Source: Nemertoderma westbladi
Taxonomy: Eukaryota > Xenacoelomorpha > Nemertodermatida > Nemertodermatidae
Direction: 5' to 3'
Length of the DNA: 64,000 nucleotides
Assembly: GCA_032718475.1 (NCBI GenBank)
Contig: JAUCBJ010006611.1
Location: 1 to 64,000 of the forward strand
In this document: positions 11,231-22,603 of the stretch, piece after piece
How the letters are laid out: every line of letters begins with the position of its first letter
How positions within the stretch are numbered: position 1 is the first letter of the stretch
Notes under the pieces: generated by a model
What the model saw: the letters and a program-made list of their open reading frames with translations, nothing else
The model's database searches: none
Told to the model about the DNA's origin: nothing
Program-made: the position numbers and the translations under genes

Positions 11231-11940
11231 TAAAATGTATCTTCACTACTAGTCGAGTCAATCTAGCAAAAACCCAGTATATCAAAAGTATTTCGTAATC
11301 AACCCGAATCACATATTTTGGATTCTACAGTATATACCTTGTTTATTTTGCTTATTTGTTTATTAATTTTATTTTGCGGATCATATTTATGTTTATTCAT
11401 GGAAATTCTGCGGAAAATTTTTGGAAAATTTTTATTGATTTTAATCACGTTTTAGAACGAAAAAATTAAATTGAATTAAATAGAATCCACATTTTTTCTA
11501 AAAAATGTTCTAGAACAAAAATTATTTGATCAAGAACATAATTTATTTTTAATTAATAGCTAACATGTTCTGGAACATTTTCTATACAAATAGCAATAAT
11601 AACTACAACTGTAGCTACTACCAAATATTTACAGAAGGAAGTAGGATGTTGGAACCAGTGACGAAATTACTAGCTACAATAAACCTACCTAAAACGCTAG
11701 ATACCATCAAAATGTAGTTAGTTTCTTATGCTTAACGATGAGACTTCAATTACGTCCGTTGACCAAATTCCAGCAAATTAAAACTTATAGAACTCTCCCC
11801 ATATCCTAAATATTATTTTAAAAAATTATTATCTTTTAATTATTAAACATGAATTGTGTGTGAGGCACAATAGAACTGTACAATAAATACACGATATTGG
11901 TCAATATTTTATTTATTATATATACATGTAGTATAATACA
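11231..11940. other. AT-rich intergenic DNA
   Basis: No gene, RNA or clear repeat recognised. Several TTCTAGAAC-like words occur, as in other AT-rich parts of this genome. Confidence 0.4.
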
Positions 11941-11941
11941 A

Positions 11942-12180
11942 ACACTAAATTTAAGTAGCACCTATTCTGTGTGAGGCACCAGATGGGAACTTAAATCGCA
12001 TACAAAGCAGGGATTTATATTAATTCCAAATACGTCCCAACTCTTTATATAACCCTACAAACACTAAATTTAATTAGCGCCAATTTTGTCTTAGGCACCA
12101 GATGGACCCTTAAATCACATACAAAGCAGGAGGTTAATATAACTCTTATAATATAATCGATAAGAGCTATAGGCCTACCC
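11942..12180. repeat. 119-bp direct duplication (diverged)
   Basis: ACACTAAATTTAAGTAGCAC at 11942 recurs at 12061 with about 15-20% changes. GGCACCAGATGG and CATACAAAGCAGG lie at the same offset. It is a two-copy tandem duplication with no coding content. Confidence 0.7.
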
Positions 12181-12479
12181 CTATGACTTATACTGCGCCA
12201 TCCGGTTGTGTAGCACCCACCATTCCCATTCGCTGTGCCATAGGTCAGGACCGACCCTTCCTTCACCTTACTGCTGTTTTGTACATCATTGCCTACCGGT
12301 TGTTGTGCCTGTGTCATTCATATTACCGCAATACCGTGTTTGTGCTGCATACCTATCGGTCCCATTATACTGTTATTTGAGTTGTGATACATCTAAGTTT
12401 GTCTTTGTTGCTGTTCATACACCAGCTTCTCCTTTACCTTGGCGTGGTTGCACCTTGCGTTCGATCTCCACTGCCTTGG

Positions 12480-13137
12480 TTCTTTTCGGGGAATCGCATT
12501 GATCTCGATTGCTGCAAAGCTATACAATAGAATTATATTAAATCGCATCAGGGATCCCATTGAGAGACTGCTCCGTGGATATCAGAATGGGTTCCGTAAA
12601 GGTCGTGGGACCATGGAGCCCATTTTGGCACTTACAGTAGAAATTGAAGAGTTATCAAAAAAAGAAAGAGTACTCCATAGCGAGATATTCATCCGGTCTG
12701 GTGATAACCAGAAGTTTGAAACCTAGGTACCGGGTTCGAGCCCCAATTGGGCCGGTTGATATTTTTCGCTATGGAGAGCATTATCATATTGTCTTATTTC
12801 AGTATTTACATTGTATATTTAATACACCGCGTCACTCACCCCACAACAGTTCACTTATTATTATTAAAAAAGAAAGACAGGCATCTGGCTGTTATCTTTG
12901 TTGATTTCTTCAATGCCTTTGATTCAGTCTCTCGCTCACGCCTCACGTATGTTCAGCATACTTTCATTATATGGGATTCCTGATGAAATTATGGCAGCAA
13001 TCAGATCAGTATACGTTGGTTCGAAAACATTATTGTGTCTACTGTTGATGGTGACACAGAACCATGCCTCCAGGCATGGTCGGGCACGGGCGTCCTCCAG
13101 GGAGACACGCTGTTTGCACCATTCTGAAATTGGCTGA
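12480..13137 (+). mobile_element. Non-LTR retrotransposon RT relic
   Basis: Fragment of a LINE reverse transcriptase in several frames: SIAAKLYNRIILNRIRDPIE, then YQNGFRKGRGTMEPILAL, then FVDFFNAFDSVSRSRL, and a YGIPDEIMAAIRSVYVG segment ending near 13137. It is the same family as the copy that flanks the Polinton (41520-41981 and 60975-61940). It is frame-disrupted and interrupted by a SINE at 12670-12865, so it is dead. Confidence 0.85.
12658..12877 (+). mobile_element. tRNA-derived-type SINE with target-site duplication
   Basis: A 196-bp insertion (12670-12865) in the LINE relic, flanked by AAAAAAGAAAGA on both sides (12658-12669 and 12866-12877). The intact LINE copy at 41560 has that motif once. 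An RNA polymerase III box B (GGTTCGAGCCC, 12733-12743) is clear. A weak box A-like TAGCGAGAT lies about 55 bp upstream. The 3' end is a short ATT-rich tail. These are hallmarks of a SINE retroposed by LINE machinery. Confidence 0.7.
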
Positions 13138-13706
13138 AATTCTTTATTTTGCATACCGTAGATTTAATAAATAAAAATATAGCTAATAAATAATAATAAT
13201 AATGATACAGAATAATAATTTCCTAAACAGTAAGAAAAGCACTAAAATTATATCATTGAGATAATTAATATAAGTAGTTATAATGGTTGGATGCACAGAT
13301 TTCAATGCTAGACAAACACACCAACCATGAATTGCACGTGCATGATAGACTCTAACTGAAGCTGCTGCTTATTTGTTTAACAATAAGTTATTATGGTTTC
13401 CAGTGTCAAATAAAAATGTTTCATTGGCATTAGCGATGAAATATAACATAATTAGAGATTTGTAGAACTTGAAATAATATACTTTAAAATATGGTGAGGG
13501 TTACTGTTAAAGTAACGATTTCCTTATTTTTGGCATGTAGTTTGGGGCGTTTTTTTCCCACCTTTTTTCAGGGAAAAAATGGCCCATAACCAAGCCTTGC
13601 CCATAACTCGTCTAAAACAGCCTTGTGTACGATACTTAAAGGAGGCCCTTATTAAAAAATGATTTCTAAATGTGTAGTGAGCTGGTGAGCTGGGAAGAGT
13701 TCTGAT
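13138..13706. other. Intergenic DNA 3' of the RhoGAP gene
   Basis: AT-rich, no gene seen. It lies downstream of the minus-strand RhoGAP stop codon at 13707; no convincing AATAAA signal was found on that strand. Confidence 0.4.
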
Positions 13707-15275
13707 TTACGAAAGCAAATAACCATTATTATTAAATATGAAACTGTTATGCGATAATATCAAATGGATAACACCCATCTGTTTTTCAAGATTCTCGTAT
13801 CCCGGTTTCTTGAATAGAGTAGGAGAGAAGATGATAGCCAACTGCCTAACGCCCATCTTATTAACCTGTTCATGAGATGCTATCCGTACCAGATGGGCTG
13901 TCAGATACTTCAACGTCTCGTAATGCGACTCAGGTAATTCGTGAATTAATTGTTTTAAGGTATGCAGCTGATCCTGAAAGACCGGCAGACGGAGACAATC
14001 CATAAATGCGGTGTAACTGCTTTCAGTCATCAAGGAATCCGGTAGTTCGCGTATAAATGATTTTAATAGTTCAGCTACTATGTGTACATCATCAATGGAT
14101 GGGTTCTCTGTTGTTCCCAAAAGGCGGAATTTTTTCATAGTCTCGACAACATCACAACCTTTATCCAAATCCTTTTTTATTGTTGCAATAGTTTCTTTGT
14201 TTCCTGAGAGTCGGTATATGTGTTCAGTGTTGAGTCCAACTTTGTCAATTATCGTTACTAAAGTTTCAACAAATTTTGGAACCTTACAGTTAACTGAAGA
14301 CCCTTCGCATTCTTCCAAAGGTAGAATATAGTGTTTGTCGCTGCTTTCTGACGAATTTTTCGAGCGTTTTCCATTATTTACTAGGTAATTTTTAGCTCTC
14401 TGAAGAAAACTTAAATGGTATGGTTTTTTTATTGGCGGAGTAAAGCGTTCTTCATTGATATTCGCCCCTTGCTGGGGTCTGCATAGGCGATCCAATTCGT
14501 CTGGTTGATCGGGAATGCGGTCCCCTTGAGAACATAGACTCATGGAATTCACCCAAATCATCATGAGGTACTTGTCGGCGGCTTGGAATAAAAATTCAGA
14601 GGATACCTCATCACCTCGGCATCCAATCTCATTTGTTTTAATACGGAACACGTGTTTCCTTTTAGACTTTGGGTCTTCGACAACCTCGATATCGCAATCA
14701 GTAATATCAGCCCTGTGATCCTTAATATAACCGAGATGCATCAAATTCCGAGCGCCAACATTTGGGAATCTCCCGTCGCATGAAAACTCAGGAGGGTTTC
14801 GCACTTCCAAAATATTGCCTTCCAGGGTAACTCTTAATTTAGACCAAAAAGACAATTTCCTGATGTCATCCCCTCCGAGTCGTATTACCTTAGCCATGAG
14901 CTCTCCTTGCATCACGGTTAATCCATCGTCCTCGTCGTCTGACGTTATTGTTTCTCCGAGTGGCGGCTTCTTCCTCAGTATCACGGGAGTTTGGCAGGAC
15001 GCCGAGACGGGATCATCCAACAGGGATCCGCGATGGGGCGCACCCGAATCGTCGGATCTGCGATCTCGGACCATCTCCGTGACCTCACGGATGGCCCCGA
15101 CACACAGACTGCCTGTGTTGGAACGATGGGGAATCCGTTCGGGAAGGACGCCTTCTGTGTAACTTTTGGCGATCTGCTCAACACCGATGTTTTTCTGCCC
15201 AATTCTATTTCCCGGTATGGAGATAGGGGGCGTTTTTCTGCAAAAAGGTCTAGCGTCATTTCTTTGAGAAGACAT
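13707..15275 (-). CDS. PH-RhoGAP protein, ARHGAP21/23-like
   Basis: A 522-residue protein in a single uninterrupted exon. Residues about 118-250 resemble the PH domain of ARHGAP21/23 (GELMAKV..., FWSKLRVTLEGNILEV, DPKSKRKHVFRIKTN, FLFQAADKYLMMIWVNSM). Residues about 320-515 are a RhoGAP domain: VPKFVETLVTIIDKVGL, the arginine finger in HIYRLSGN (about 355), KSFIRELPDSL and MGVRQLAIIFSPTLF. It should stimulate GTP hydrolysis on a Rho-family GTPase. The Asn usual in the NLA motif reads Gln here. The N-terminal PDZ domain of ARHGAP21/23 is absent, so this is a short relative or a retrocopy. The start is the first ATG of the frame; its neighbours on both sides are unrelated. Confidence 0.85.
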   Translation of the reverse strand: MSSQRNDARPFCRKTPPISIPGNRIGQKNIGVEQIAKSYTEGVLPERIPHRSNTGSLCVGAIREVTEMVRDRRSDDSGAPHRGSLLDDPVSASCQTPVILRKKPPLGETITSDDEDDGLTVMQGELMAKVIRLGGDDIRKLSFWSKLRVTLEGNILEVRNPPEFSCDGRFPNVGARNLMHLGYIKDHRADITDCDIEVVEDPKSKRKHVFRIKTNEIGCRGDEVSSEFLFQAADKYLMMIWVNSMSLCSQGDRIPDQPDELDRLCRPQQGANINEERFTPPIKKPYHLSFLQRAKNYLVNNGKRSKNSSESSDKHYILPLEECEGSSVNCKVPKFVETLVTIIDKVGLNTEHIYRLSGNKETIATIKKDLDKGCDVVETMKKFRLLGTTENPSIDDVHIVAELLKSFIRELPDSLMTESSYTAFMDCLRLPVFQDQLHTLKQLIHELPESHYETLKYLTAHLVRIASHEQVNKMGVRQLAIIFSPTLFKKPGYENLEKQMGVIHLILSHNSFIFNNNGYLLS

Positions 15276-16354
15276 TACTTCTATTTATTTTACAGTTAAA
15301 TATTAATTAAATCAGTTATAAAACCTTCAACATCCAAATAAATCCTACTAAATCCTAAATCAACTAAATAATTTTTGGAAATTAATTACATTATATTAGT
15401 TCCAGTTATAATATTATAAATGTGCAAAAACGTAATGCAATACTGACATTACGCAGAAATGTATCAATGTTTCTAAGAAACGTGTTTTAATACCGCAATG
15501 CACTGTACTGTGGACTGTCACTGAGCAGTCAACATAGCCAAATCAGATTTTACTATTTACACTACCAACTAATACACATTAGCACATCTGCAAACAAGCT
15601 GTCTTACTACAATAATAATATAATAATAGGTAGACTATGCATTCTTCTACTATACTAAAAATGGATAGAGCAATGTTTACTCACAAACATAAGATTTTGT
15701 TCAAAGTACAAATTGTCAAACATCAATCAGTCACGAGACCCGGAAGTACGAATATGCTAGGAATTTGTATTTCCCACCTTCACAGACAGACTATATCTAT
15801 TTCTGTATTTCACCATTCCATCATTTATTATTACTGTCAGACTGTATAATATTACTGCCGTAGGCCTACTGTCTGACTGTAATTAATCAGTTAATAGGCC
15901 TACTGTAATATCTGAATATGCTGTACAGCTGTATGGTATATGCTACGTCATGTTAGTCCAGTAGTCAAGGTGGTGTAATACTGTACTGCTGTATGTAGTA
16001 CTAAACTGTACTATGAGTAGTGGAGTGGCCCTACATTTTCTATATTTATTATTATGGTAAATAACTGCAGAACTGTATCCAGGTATCTATTAACCTGTTA
16101 ACTGTATCTAACCAGTTGCCTATTGGATTTCTTTTTTATTGTTTTTGTTAGAATAGCCTAACGTTCCACTGTAACCTGATCTTTCCCCTTAATTGACAAT
16201 TTAAAATTTAGCAGAGATATTAATTATTATTAACCCAGAATCTTCAGATCTTAATGACGAGTTTTACGGATGACCATTTACCCACAATCCCAATCCTCCT
16301 CTTAAGCTTAGCCTAATCAATCCTGGCACAATTGCGACGATTAGCCGGGCGTTT
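15276..16354. other. Intergenic region between divergent RhoGAP and NUDT9 genes
   Basis: The 1.08-kb interval separates the start of the minus-strand RhoGAP gene from the plus-strand NUDT9 start, so it probably contains both promoters. No CpG-rich block or clear TATA element stands out. Several TAGGCCTAC and TACTGTA words occur. Confidence 0.45.
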
Positions 16355-16908
16355 ATGGGCCTTAATCGTCACGAGTCCCCGATGGCGACGGGTCAGAAAC
16401 GCACCGAAGATAATGACTTTAGCGTTGTCGGCGCAGACGACAAAAACTCGACACCAGTAAAATACCAAAAACTGAGCCAAACTGATCCCGTTCAAACACA
16501 CACCCGGGCCCGGCAAAGGAATTACCCGGGAAGCGATATACTCCGAACTCCGGTGCCCGACGATAAAGTGCGCTGGAAGTGCGAATTCCAGGATTACCAT
16601 CCTGTAGTTTACACGGCCCCGTCTGTAACTAAAGGACCTGTGTGGGCGGACCCCGAGATCAATGGTTCGGGTGAACCCACCAAAGGTCCCCGCTTCCAGT
16701 ACCACGACTTGGACGGCAAGGTGGACCGCAGGAGTTTTACGGGGGACTACACGGTGGTCGGGGGTGTTCCCTTGAATCCCTGCGGTCGTACCGGTGTCCG
16801 CGGACGGGGTCTATTGGGTAGATGGGGACCCAATCATGCGGCCGATCCTATAGTAACCCGATGGAAGCGAGAGAACGGCAAAATCTTACTCGATAAATCC
16901 TCCAACAA
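16355..16908 (+). CDS. NUDT9: ADP-ribose pyrophosphatase NUDT9, exon 1
   Basis: N-terminal part of NUDT9, which hydrolyses ADP-ribose to AMP and ribose 5-phosphate (mitochondrial or soluble in animals). It matches the NUDT9 N-terminal domain in order: ARQRNYPGSDILRTPVPDDK, VRWKCEFQDYHPVVYTA, PVWADPEI, NPCGRTGVRGRGLLGRWGPN and HAADPIVTRWKRENG. The first ATG (16355) gives a roughly 45-residue leader before the conserved region, which could hold a targeting signal. The exon ends in codon phase 2 at a canonical donor (AACAA|GTGAGT). Joined to 17321-17753 the product is 328 residues, near the family length of about 350. It is not the NUDT9-H domain of TRPM2: no channel exons are nearby. Confidence 0.93.
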
Positions 16909-17320
16909 GTGAGTTTTATTCGTGTTAACAATAATATTTTACAGTACCGGTAGGTATATACGGTGTTTAAATTGGATTATAATTTTCGGGATCAGGACCG
17001 GCATTGTATAATAAACTTATTTACTCAGTTACTACTGTATTTATTTTCTGACTTATGAATTTAATATAATAAATTAATTTTAATACAAATGGCATTATCA
17101 TTATTCAACAAATATGCTTAACTTAAAGAGATTCCAACAAAAAATTTTCACATTTTCTTCTATTGCTTTTTTTCGCCGGTAAAATGTAAAATAAACGCAA
17201 TCCAATGGATTACTTTATATGTCTAAGTAAATAAGCACTCCTTTTCCTCCCAAAGCCAAATTATTTGTTTGTATTTATTGTATTCATTCTTATTACGGGG
17301 GTATCTCTGATTATTTCCAG
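16909..17320 (+). other. NUDT9 intron
   Basis: A 412-bp intron with a GTGAGT donor and a TTATTTCCAG acceptor. Removal joins the frames exactly at SNK-PILQFVAI, a contiguous block in NUDT9 proteins. Confidence 0.92.
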
Positions 17321-17753
17321 ACCAATCCTTCAATTCGTCGCAATCCAACGCAAGGATAGCGGTGAATGGGCTATTCCCGGCGGAATGGTGGACCCCGGAG
17401 AGAAGATCAGTATAACGTTAGCGCGGGAGTTTGCGGAGGAAGCGTTGAACGCGTTGGAGAATGAGCCCAACAATAAGTTACAGGATTTGGTTAGAGAAGC
17501 TTTTAGTAAAGGAGTTGAGGTATACAAAGGATATGTTGACGACCCGAGGAATACCGACAACGCGTGGATGGAAACTGTAGCGGTTAACTTCCATGACGAC
17601 GAGGGTAACAGTCTCGGTAAGATACCGCTGGAGGCCGGAGACGACGCCAAGGCTGTACGATGGAAGGATATAGCGGGTTCCATGGCTCTATATGCTAATC
17701 ATATTGAATTTCTACAGGAAACCGCGGAAATGCATCTCGCTCACTTCAATTAA
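17321..17753 (+). CDS. NUDT9: ADP-ribose pyrophosphatase NUDT9, exon 2 (Nudix domain)
   Basis: C-terminal Nudix hydrolase domain. PILQFVAIQRKDSGEWAIPG leads into the Nudix box GGMVDPGEKISITLAREFAE with EEALN following. The REF..EE acidic residues, which bind Mg2+, are intact, as in active NUDT9 and unlike the TRPM2 NUDT9-H variant of vertebrates. VYKGYVDDPRNTDNAWMET and LEAGDDAKAVRW are family-specific blocks that recognise ADP-ribose. The stop codon is at 17751-17753. Only one intron splits the coding sequence, against several in vertebrates, which points to intron loss in this lineage or copy. Confidence 0.95.
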
Positions 17754-17974
17754 ACTACCGCGGTATGTAAATTTATCGTAGGAATTAAATACGTCGGCCC
17801 GCAGTCAATACGAACCGCTAGTTGGTCAAGCAGTGAGCCCCAACTAGAACAACGGTAAGGAACACCGACCGATACATATCTTATATTTGGAGTTATGTTA
17901 TATAATATTATTTATTTTAGGTAAATTTCAGTGAATTAGTTATTTATATTATTGAATTTTCGTAAAACTTTTGT

Positions 17975-17980
17975 AATAAA
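17975..17980 (+). promoter_or_regulatory. Poly(A) signal AATAAA for NUDT9
   Basis: AATAAA lies 222 bp after the NUDT9 stop, in an AT-rich 3' UTR, with a further overlapping AATAAA at once downstream. It is the likely cleavage signal; not proven. Confidence 0.5.
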
Positions 17981-18556
17981 TAAAATAGTTTTATTTCGTT
18001 ATTTATATTTTATTATATTCGGGGATGTTGCCACTCACCTGGAACAGTCAGGGAATCCATTTTTCTTCAAATGTCAGGGAATTCATGGAAAAATAGACAA
18101 ATCGTGAAAAACTTAGGGAAGTTACAGGACGTGTTTCGTGTGAAAATGTGTGAAATGTATTATTACAAAAATACGTTATATCGGTACAAGATTACATTTT
18201 AATAACTAGGCCTAATAAAGGTGCTCTATAACTCGCTACTTCTCCTTTGTCAGATAAATTAATCTGCCAGTCTGTTGTTGTGGTAGTTTATCGATATCTT
18301 TATTATGATTCTGTCTAAGGCATGTTTAAGGTGACTATTACCCCTAATGAAAGTTACATTTTCGAAAATATACAAAATTCTAAAAAAAAAAATGTTCATC
18401 AATTTTTGTAGTTTGATAGAAGGGCTTTCAGATGACATCGGTTTCCAGTTTTCACAATTGAGTGCTTTTTTCACCTCAGAACAGCACAGTTTCCAGTGTG
18501 GAATTCTTGTATTATTGTAATCTTGTAACATTATACCATGTAACACATACGAAAAG
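17981..18556. other. Intergenic DNA with a dispersed-repeat-like stretch
   Basis: No gene is supported. The stretch 18020-18130 (TCAGGGAATTC.. and repeated GGGAA words) looks like a dispersed repeat but has no clear ends. A minus-strand 95-codon ORF (18259-18546) shows no recognisable domain and is probably chance. Confidence 0.4.
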
Positions 18557-20365
18557 GATATCTAAATATTATTAGAGTCTTACACCCCACTAACTACAAA
18601 AAATATAGAATAAAGACATTAACGCCCAGAAATAGTCTCTTTAGTAGATATCTAAATATTATTAGAGTCTTACACCCCACAAACTACAGAAAATATAGAA
18701 TAAAGACAATAATGCCCAGAAATAGTCTCTTTAGTAGATATCTAAATATTATTAGAGTCTTACACCCCACTAACTACAAAAAATATAGAATAAAGACATT
18801 AACGCCCAGAAATAGTCTCTTTAGTAGATATCTAAATATTATTAGAGTCTTACACCCCACTAACTACAAAAAATATAGAATAAAGACATTAATGCCCAGA
18901 AATAGTCTCTTTAGTAGATATCTAAATGTTATTAGAGTCTTACACCCCACAAACTACAAAAAATATAGAATAAAGACATTAATGCCCAGAAATAGTCTCT
19001 TTAGTAGATATCTAAATATTATTAGAGTCTTACACCCCACAAACTACAGAAAATATAGAAAAAAGACAATAATGCCCAGAAATAGTCTCTTTAGTAGATA
19101 TCTAAATATTATTAGAGTCTTACACCCCACTAACTACAAAAAATATAGAATAAAGACATTAACGCCCAGAAATAGTCTCTTTAGTAGATATCTAAATATT
19201 ATTAGAGTCTTACACCCCACTAACTACAAAAAATATAGAATAAAGACATTAATGCCCATAAATAGTCTCTTTAGTAGATATCTAAATATTATTAGAGTCT
19301 TACACCCCACAAACTACAAAAAATATAGAATAAAGACATTAATGCCCAGAAATAGTCTCTTTAGTAGATATCTAAATATTATTAGAGTCTTACACCCCAC
19401 AAACTACAAAAAATATAGAATAAAGACATTAATGCGCAGAAATAGTCTCTTTAGTAGATATCTAAATATTATTAGAGTCTTACACCCCACAAACTACAAA
19501 AAATATAGAATAAAGACATTAATGCCCAGAAATAGGTAGTCTCTTTAGTAGATATATAAATATTATTAGAGTCTTACACCCCACAAACTACAAAAAATAT
19601 AGAATAAAGACATTAATGCCCATAAATAGTCTCTTTAGTAGATATCTAAATATTATTAGAGTCTTACACCCCACAAACTACAAAAAATATAGAGTAAAGA
19701 CATTAATGCCCAGAAATAGTCTTTTTAGTAGATATCTAAATATTATTAGAGTCTTACACCCCACAAACTACAAAAAATATAGAATAAAGACATTAATGCC
19801 CAGAAATAGTCTCTTTAGTAGATATCTAAATATTATTAGAGTCTTACACCCCACAAACTACAAAAAATATAGAATAAAGACATTAATGCCCAGAAATAGG
19901 TAGTCTCTTTAGTAGATATATAAATATTATTAGAGTCTTACACCCCACAAACTACAAAAAATATAGAATAAAGACATTAATGCCCATAAATAGTCTCTTT
20001 AGTAGATATCTAAATATTATTAGAGTCTTACACCCCACTAACTACAAAAAATATAGAATAAAGACATTAATGCCCAGAAATAGTCTCTTTAGTAGATATC
20101 TAAATATTATTAGAGTCTTACACCCCACTAACTACAAAAAATATAGAATAAAGACAATAATGCCCAGAAATAGTCTCTTTAGTAGATATCTAAATATTAT
20201 TAGAGTCTTACACCCCACAAACTACAAAAAATATAGAATAAAGACATTAACGCCCAGAAATAGTCTCTTTAGTAGATATCTAAATATTATTAGAGTCTTA
20301 CACCCCACAAACTACAGAAAATATAGAATAAAGACATTAATGCCCAGAAATAGTCTCTTTAGTAG
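18557..20365. repeat. 90-bp satellite array, about 20 copies
   Basis: Twenty near-identical copies of a 90-bp unit (TATCTAAATATTATTAGAGT ... AGAAATAGTCTCTTTAGTAG). Because 90 is a multiple of three and one plus-strand frame has no stop, the array translates to a 30-residue repeat (MPRNSLFSRYLNIIRVLHPT and continuing) for up to 275 codons. A GGTA insertion in two units (about 19535 and 19897) breaks the frame. I regard the open frame as a by-product of the repeat. Confidence 0.95.
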
Positions 20366-21410
20366 ACCGGTTTTGGTTTATTAGTTTAACAAGCCCCAGT
20401 GCCGGATTAAGCCTCTGGTGGCCCTAAGGCGCATTTTAGTAATTTCCTAAAATGGTCCGAAAATTGATATTTTTCCGCAAACCCTTTCAAAAGAAAACGC
20501 TGCTAAAAACAACTGACATTGTGAAAATGTTGCGAAGGAAATATAAAGTATTTTCGTTGGATGACTGCGTGCAAATACTGAAATAACTTGCAAATACTGC
20601 AAGTACTAAGTACTTTAATAATAAGTACTTTGCAAAAATAGTTTTTATCAACAACATTACGTAACATTACTAAACGGAATATTATGCTATGCCTATAAAA
20701 CCTTTGCTATAAAAAGACATTAACGCCCAGAAATAGTCTCTTTAGTAGATATCTAAATATTATTAGAGTCTTACACCCCACAAACTACAGAAAATATAGA
20801 ATAAAGACATTAATGCCCAGAAATAGTCTCTTTAGTAGACCGGTTTTGGTTTATTAGTTTAACAAGCCCCAGTGCCGGATTAAGCCTCTGGTGGCCCTAA
20901 GGCGCATTTTAGTAATTTCCTAAAATGGTCCGAAAATTGATATTTTTCCGCAAACCCTTTCAAAAGAAAACGCTGCTAAAAACAACTGAAATTGTGAAAA
21001 TGTTGCGAAGGAAATATAAAGTATTTTCGTTGGATGACTGCGTGCAAATACTGAAATAACTTGCAAATACTGCAAGTACTACGTACTTTAATAATAAGTA
21101 CTTTGCAAAAATAGTTTTTATCAACAACATTACGTAACATTACTAAACGGAATATTATGCTATGCCTATAAAACCTTTGCTATAAAAAGACATTAACGCC
21201 CAGAAATAGTCTCTTTAGTAGATATCTAAATATTATTAGAGTCTTACACCCCACAAACTACAGAAAATATAGAATAAAGACATTAATGCCCAGAAATAGT
21301 CTCTTTAGTAGACCGGTTTTGGTTTATTAGTTTAACAAGCCCCAGTGCCGGATTAAGCCTCTGGTGGCCCTAAGGCGCATTTTAGTAATTTCCTAAAATG
21401 GTCCGAAAAT
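20366..21410. repeat. 473-bp higher-order repeat, copies 1-3 (left part)
   Basis: The satellite passes into a longer unit: about 345 bp of new sequence (starting CCGGTTTTGGTTTATTAGTT, ending GCTATAAAAA) plus about 128 bp of the 90-bp satellite. Copies repeat with a 473-bp period (20708 and 21181). The third copy is split by the LTR retrotransposon at 21410 and resumes at 39776. The unit includes GTGCCGGATTAAGCCTCTGG, which looks like a dispersed-element end. Confidence 0.9.
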
Positions 21411-22603
21411 TGTAAAAGCTTTTGCGGATATACTCAGTCCCCCTCGCCCGCAAGGTACCGTTATAGGTGTTTTAACGGACATAAAAGTGATTCTTCTATA
21501 TACGTGCTTTGGCGGACATGGTAAGGCAAAAAACCCGCAATGCACCAAATACCCTGGCACAGCTTAGCCTTGATGATTCAGATTACGACATCTAACAGCT
21601 GGTTGCTGACATGGAAACGGCCATTGGACACATGGTTCTTTGTTTAGCTTAACAGCCAATCAGAGCGATTTTTTCTGTCGATGTGGAGATATTTTGGCAG
21701 ATCATGCTAGGAGTGTTCAGTCTTACTTTTTTTTCTTGATACTGTTGTGTTGTTTCTATCTAGGCCAGGAACACCGGCTCTAGAGTCAATTCGTTTCAGA
21801 CTTTAGAAGAAACATTAGTAGGCTTAAGATTATAGAGCGTATAACTGTTAACATAACAACTCGGCTCAATCGGCACATACATTGTCATATCATATCTTAA
21901 CCTACCGTCTTAATGCTTTTACTGTTGTTATTATTTTGTATCAGTTGGTTGAATATTATTTGGAGAACATCTATAAAGAACCCAAATTTCCCAATTTTCT
22001 TGATACACTACAGGTTAGAGAGACAGGTTACATATAGCGATTGCGACTTATATTATTGTGGTTTGTAGTGAATTTAATGCTATTTGATAAGCACTACATG
22101 AGTCAGTTGCTGTTCTCTTTATATATGATAAAATTCATTGACGGTCGGCAAATTAGTGAGCAGTATTGTGTGTTACCGGTAGTGTGCATGATTGTGACTG
22201 ATAACTAAGCATTTCCTAAAGAATGCGCCGCATACGTGAATCATAAGCCTTACCGACTTACCGTTGTGATTAGTATAAGTCATATCTCTATTTACCTAGA
22301 TAGAGCGCCACGTCCTAAAGGAACTGTTAATATTTCCCGAAAGTGAATAATATTGGTCAGAAATTATTTATTAACGATCAATCGAATAATACAGTAAGCT
22401 TACACTGCAATAATAATCTAAGCCCTCAGAATCCAGTCTCCCGGGTATATCCAGCGGGTGAATGGACGCGCACTAGGCTGGCTTCTGCTAATGTTGTGTT
22501 TATTGGTATTAAATATTTGTCAATTTCTAAAGTCTATTTATAAACCAAAAGACATATAAATTTTGGCAGGTTAAACTGCTAAAGGTCTTCAAAAGCGTGT
22601 ACA
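21411..22603 (+). repeat. 5' LTR of the BEL/Pao element
   Basis: 1193 bp, beginning TGTAAAAGCTTTTGCGG and ending GCGTGTACA (TG...CA ends). It is nearly identical to 38583-39775. A 66-codon ORF present in both LTRs (22343-22543) has no recognisable domain and is not annotated. Confidence 0.95.

Noticed and set aside
16313-16705. Minus-strand ORF opposite NUDT9 exon 1
   Set aside because: Shadow of a clear NUDT9 exon.
16355-17753. NUDT9-H domain of a TRPM2 channel
   Set aside because: It has its own ATG and leader, no channel exons nearby, and an intact catalytic Nudix box.
18557-20365. CRISPR-like array
   Set aside because: Regular repeats but no unique spacers, in an animal genome; it is a satellite.
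18712-20384. 275-, 95- and 134-codon ORFs as a repeat protein
   Set aside because: They are the 90-bp satellite read in one frame; not annotated as a gene, but kept as a finding.
22343-22543. 66-codon ORF present in both BEL LTRs
   Set aside because: Conserved only because the LTRs are nearly identical; no domain or coding pattern.
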